A stretch of DNA of 64,000 nucleotides from the IMG/VR virus record IMGVR_UViG_3300021440_000015, positions 1-64,000 of that record; one strand, 5' to 3'. This document shows positions 61,503 through 64,000 of the stretch, one piece after another (the first letter of the stretch is position 1; the number at the start of each line of letters is the position of its first letter). The translations under genes were made by a program, and so were the position numbers. The stretch comes from a virus. The notes beneath the pieces are model-generated. The model saw only the letters and a program-made list of their open reading frames with translations. It ran no database searches and had not been told where the DNA came from.

Positions 61503-62570
61503 ATGGCAATAGCTTCAAAACGTTTTTCCATTATAGGAGAAGAGACTAATTTAAGCATTACAGATATAAACGGTCTAGAAGATACGTTTATACGTAACGA
61601 CCCTGATGCTGATTACAGTGAAATAAGTGATGAGTTAGAAGAGTTTGTCCAGGATATGATGGACGAAGTACCTTTTGACTATGAAGATGCTATCGATGAA
61701 GCCACCAGAGCTACTAAAGATCTGATAGCTGATATGAAAGATGTGAATCTCTTAGATGTCAAAGAGATGGATAAGAGAGTACAGGATCTGTTTCCAGATA
61801 ACCCTGTAGCCAGGTCTGTGTTCACACAGATGTCTGACAAATGTAAGAGAGAGCCTCTTAGCATGCAAGGGTTGGGTAAACCTTATGACCCTAGTGTTTC
61901 TTGCAACGGTAGAAAAACCAATACTAAGAATAACAGCTGTAATGCAGGTAAGTATGGAGATATACTTAACAAGCTAACAGGTGGTGCTTATAATTCTTCT
62001 TATGAAGATTTGAACGCCATGTTGAAGAAAGCCATGGCTTTGGCTTCCTTCGGTTACAAAATGAACATGTGTGGTGTGTTCAATGCTGTTACCAAAGACA
62101 TGACCAACAAGCCTATGCTCTCCAGAGCCTCTGCTGGCCTTCTAGGCATGCTTAGCAAGTCTAGCAATAGCCTAGGTGCCCTAGACGTGATAGCGAGCTC
62201 TACAGGCTTATCTCCTTTAAGAGAATTACCTGGTGCTTTATCCATGACTCTATCCTCTTTCAAAATGCCATCTGGTATGAAGGAGTTTGATATGGCTGAG
62301 ATGTCCGATCGCATGATGGGTGGAGCTGAGTTGCTAGATGGTGAGTTTGACAGAAGTGAAGATATGTTATCAATCTCTGAGTTTGGAGAATACAACGAAG
62401 ATCTTTCAGATGTCATGACTGCCAGAAGAACAGCTATAGCTATCGATGAAGACAGTTTGGATTTTATACCTGATTCAGATCAAGTCTTTTTAAGTTCTGC
62501 TTATGAAGCTGCTGGAACAGATGACTTCTATAGTGATGCGGCTGGATTGGTGAGTGAGGATCTTTGGTGA
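61503..62570 (+). CDS. Acidic structural-type protein, unknown
   Basis: 355 residues, AAGGATTGAGAA upstream. Acidic at both ends ('DPDADYSEISDELEEFVQDMMDEVPFDYED'), with a central Cys-containing region ('CKREPLSMQGLGKPYDPSVSCNGRKTNTKNNSCNAGKYGD') and a hydrophobic 'MLKKAMALASFGYKMNMCGVFNAV'. Possibly a virion or baseplate part; no family known. Confidence 0.5.
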   Translation: MAIASKRFSIIGEETNLSITDINGLEDTFIRNDPDADYSEISDELEEFVQDMMDEVPFDYEDAIDEATRATKDLIADMKDVNLLDVKEMDKRVQDLFPDNPVARSVFTQMSDKCKREPLSMQGLGKPYDPSVSCNGRKTNTKNNSCNAGKYGDILNKLTGGAYNSSYEDLNAMLKKAMALASFGYKMNMCGVFNAVTKDMTNKPMLSRASAGLLGMLSKSSNSLGALDVIASSTGLSPLRELPGALSMTLSSFKMPSGMKEFDMAEMSDRMMGGAELLDGEFDRSEDMLSISEFGEYNEDLSDVMTARRTAIAIDEDSLDFIPDSDQVFLSSAYEAAGTDDFYSDAAGLVSEDLW

Positions 62571-62581
62571 AGGCTGAATAA

Positions 62582-62620
62582 AAGTTTACACAGGGGATTT
62601 CCCCTGTGTAAACTTTTTTA
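62582..62620 (+). terminator. Terminator overlapping cassette promoter 7
   Basis: 15-bp perfect stem (arm AAGTTTACACAGGGG), loop ATTT, then T6. Its 3' arm and T run double as the TGTAAACTTTTTTAGTC start of the next promoter. Confidence 0.9.
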
Positions 62621-62640
62621 GTCATATATATTCTATTTGA
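62606..62640 (+). promoter_or_regulatory. Cassette promoter 7
   Basis: GTGTAA (62606-62611), 15 nt, TATATT (62627-62632), CTATTTGA. Like cassette 3 in its -10 region. Confidence 0.75.
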
Positions 62641-62646
62641 GCTATT

Positions 62647-62683
62647 ACCAATGTTTAAGTTACACATCTGTAACACTATTGGT
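62647..62683 (+). promoter_or_regulatory. Structured leader of cassette 7
   Basis: Outer stem ACCAAT/ATTGGT (62647-62652, 62678-62683), inner stem GTTAC/GTAAC with loop ACATCT. AAGGAGATACTC-ATG follows. The outer stem bases are unique to this copy. Confidence 0.78.
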
Positions 62684-62696
62684 CAAGGAGATACTC

Positions 62697-62909
62697 ATGA
62701 TTCAATTCAACAAAGAAAACATCATTGCTTTTGCAGTGGGCGCCGCAGCAATCACTGTTGTCGATGCTGCCTGTCGCGCAATCTACCGCGCGCGCAAAAA
62801 CAAAAAAGCTGCAGAAGCCACAAACAAAGCAGCTGCAAAAGAAGCTGGCGAAACAGCAACCACTGCTGGCGAAACAGCAGCGGCAGCCGCCGCAGCTGCT
62901 GCAACCTAA
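62697..62909 (+). CDS. Small membrane protein with Ala-rich tail, cassette 7
   Basis: 70 residues from ATG 62697. Hydrophobic N-terminal helix ('IIAFAVGAAAITVVDAA'), basic patch ('RAIYRARKNKKAA') and a tail of Ala with two AGETA units coded by a direct repeat (62844-62858 and 62865-62879), each forming a GCTG/CAGC mini-hairpin. Probably an inner-membrane protein with a cytoplasmic tail. Function unknown. Confidence 0.65.
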   Translation: MIQFNKENIIAFAVGAAAITVVDAACRAIYRARKNKKAAEATNKAAAKEAGETATTAGETAAAAAAAAAT

Positions 62910-62921
62910 GTTGCTGCGGTC

Positions 62922-62958
62922 AAAAAAGACACCCTTTTTAGGGGTGTCTTTTTTTTTG
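62922..62958. terminator. Terminator of cassette 7
   Basis: Stem AAAAAAGACACCC with GGGTGTCTTTTTT; convergent with 62961. It lacks the GGCCGGGG core of cassettes 3, 5, 6. Confidence 0.88.
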
Positions 62959-62960
62959 CT

Positions 62961-64000
62961 TTAAACGCGTGTTGCGTCTGTGGCTCCGCTTAAAATAGAT
63001 GAGTTACCAACTATACCTTCTAATATATTACCGACTAATGTCCATGACAGTGAACCAGATGTGGTTGTGTCATGTATTATAGAAGCCCATTCTGCTGAAG
63101 AAGTTAATCTATTAAGTCTGAGCATTTCTTTAGCCATTCTTAATTTAGCCTTAGGGAAGGAAAAGAACTGGCTGTAAAGATCTTGACCAGCGAGAACTGC
63201 TAAATAGTCATGCAGGATATTATCTTCATCTAAAGTCATCTCAACTGTACTTCCAAAAATACCTGATGCGGTTAAAGGCATATGCATAATAGAAGACAGA
63301 TCAACAACTGTAAAGCTTACATCAAGGGCCAGTGCAGTACCTTTTGTATTGAAAGGTAGATTAGACGTGCCTCTTGTTATAGTGAGGGATTCTATCATAC
63401 CTAGTTTAATTTGACATCTACCCCTGTCGTACAGCTGACAGATCATAGGGCTACCATAAGCTGCCCTGCCTACTGACATAGGTAATGTACCAGCTAATAG
63501 CATACACAAAGGTATGTATATGTTCTGCATTTGAGACATCACGTTTCCATAAGGACTTATGAGTTTTATTTTATAACTTCCTGATGGTAAACGAGCATTT
63601 GAATTTTGCCAGTGTTTGGGTATGTCTATATAACCAGCACTAGCCAGACCCATTAAGAAATTAGAAACACCGAAAGTCACGCTGCTGAGTCCGCCAGATA
63701 CCATATCGCCTATGGCTCCTGTTACACTCTTAGCCATATCAGTTATAGTAGAGCTTAACAGATTACCATCTGCCAACGAAAAACGTATGTCCCTTATACT
63801 AGATGCTGTGCCGTTTAGCGTAGAGGATATTTGAGATTCCACACTAACGTTAGAAAAAGATTCTGTGACACTCCCAGTATTATCTACTTTAAAGATAGCA
63901 AATTGGCTACCTTGTCTAAACTCAGCATTAAAATATTCAGCAAAACCAGCTGGTGGTTCTTTAACTTGACTATTTTCTTTGGATGATGAATCTATTCTAG
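62961..64000 (-). CDS. Virion structural protein, 5'-truncated by window edge
   Basis: The frame is open to the right edge; the GTG at 63842 is internal rather than the start. About 346 residues are visible. 'GSYKIKLISPYGNVMSQMQNIYIPLCMLLAGTLPMSVGRAAYGSPMICQLYDRGRCQIKLGMIESLTI' is beta-rich; a Gly/Ser-rich helix precedes it. It resembles the late tail or baseplate genes of giant phages in style, but I cannot name it. Confidence 0.55.
   Translation of the reverse strand, partial: RIDSSSKENSQVKEPPAGFAEYFNAEFRQGSQFAIFKVDNTGSVTESFSNVSVESQISSTLNGTASSIRDIRFSLADGNLLSSTITDMAKSVTGAIGDMVSGGLSSVTFGVSNFLMGLASAGYIDIPKHWQNSNARLPSGSYKIKLISPYGNVMSQMQNIYIPLCMLLAGTLPMSVGRAAYGSPMICQLYDRGRCQIKLGMIESLTITRGTSNLPFNTKGTALALDVSFTVVDLSSIMHMPLTASGIFGSTVEMTLDEDNILHDYLAVLAGQDLYSQFFSFPKAKLRMAKEMLRLNRLTSSAEWASIIHDTTTSGSLSWTLVGNILEGIVGNSSILSGATDATRV

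Noticed and set aside
63842-63842. GTG at 63842 as the start of the last gene
   Set aside because: The frame stays open to the window edge with sensible protein sequence and no ribosome site at 63842.
1-64000. tRNA genes
   Set aside because: No stretch with cloverleaf arms and TTC-A loop was noticed in the intergenic gaps, which are mostly under 150 nt; not an exhaustive computation.

Overview
The window is part of the genome of a giant tailed phage of the phiKZ-like (jumbo, nucleus-forming) group. The case rests on protein content and order: a phiKZ-type major capsid protein (12602-14743), an RNA polymerase beta N-terminal fragment (22873-24510), a ~900-residue portal (27499-30189), a second beta-like fragment (56932-57597), a central spike protein, and many long fibre and structural genes with no bacterial counterpart. 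No ribosomal, tRNA or bacterial housekeeping genes are seen. The host cannot be read from the sequence, but spanins, a lipoprotein signal and an exported lysozyme-like enzyme indicate a Gram-negative host. Family-level calls come from recognised motifs, not from database searches.

Layout. 1-4266: fibre gene, fibre-assembly chaperone, small membrane protein, exported lytic enzyme. 4308-8349: first early-type cassette, macro-domain-like protein, two coiled-coil membrane proteins, intron-split thymidylate synthase, dihydrofolate reductase, basic Lys/Ala-rich protein. 8436-11864: conserved unknown, metalloprotease cassette, intron-split DnaB-like helicase. 11948-21049: major capsid protein, GIY-YIG homing endonuclease, ribonucleotide reductase NrdA (with intein) and NrdB. 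21062-36627: second ring-nuclease cassette, RNA polymerase fragment, another cassette, portal, structural genes, RuvC-like nuclease, overlapping spanin pair. 36697-46347: fibre and baseplate genes on both strands, another cassette, spike. 46437-54121: SbcC/Rad50-like ATPase, a two-gene cassette, baseplate-type genes, RNase H. 54178-64000: RecA-like ATPase, RNA polymerase fragment, many unknown genes, last cassette, structural gene running off the right edge.

The main discovery is a family of seven autonomous transcription cassettes (starting near 4308, 9052, 21062, 26839, 44714, 49123 and 62606) scattered between late and metabolic genes. Each has the same promoter (-35-like TTGTAA/TTATAA, 15 nt, TATACT/TATATT, then TTGA), a structured leader of two nested stems whose bases change but whose pairing is kept, a fixed ribosome site, one short gene (two in one cassette) and a strong terminator, several sharing CCCTAGCC/GGCCGGG. 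The coding sequences are themselves largely tiled with short perfect inverted repeats, so the mRNA should fold into a chain of hairpins; neighbouring genes do not show this. Two cassettes encode paralogous DUF1874/AcrIII-1-type viral ring nucleases (type III CRISPR antagonists), one a HExxH membrane metalloprotease, and the rest unknown small proteins. My inference is a moron-like early counter-defence or takeover set with RNA-structure-based protection or control.

Selfish elements are also dense: two related group I introns (thymidylate synthase, helicase), an intein in NrdA, a free-standing homing endonuclease behind the capsid gene, and a homing-endonuclease remnant inside the helicase intron. 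The nucleotide-metabolism genes (ThyA, DHFR, NrdA, NrdB) would supply dNTPs; helicase, RecA-like ATPase, SbcC-like ATPase, RNase H and RuvC-like nuclease would serve replication and recombination.
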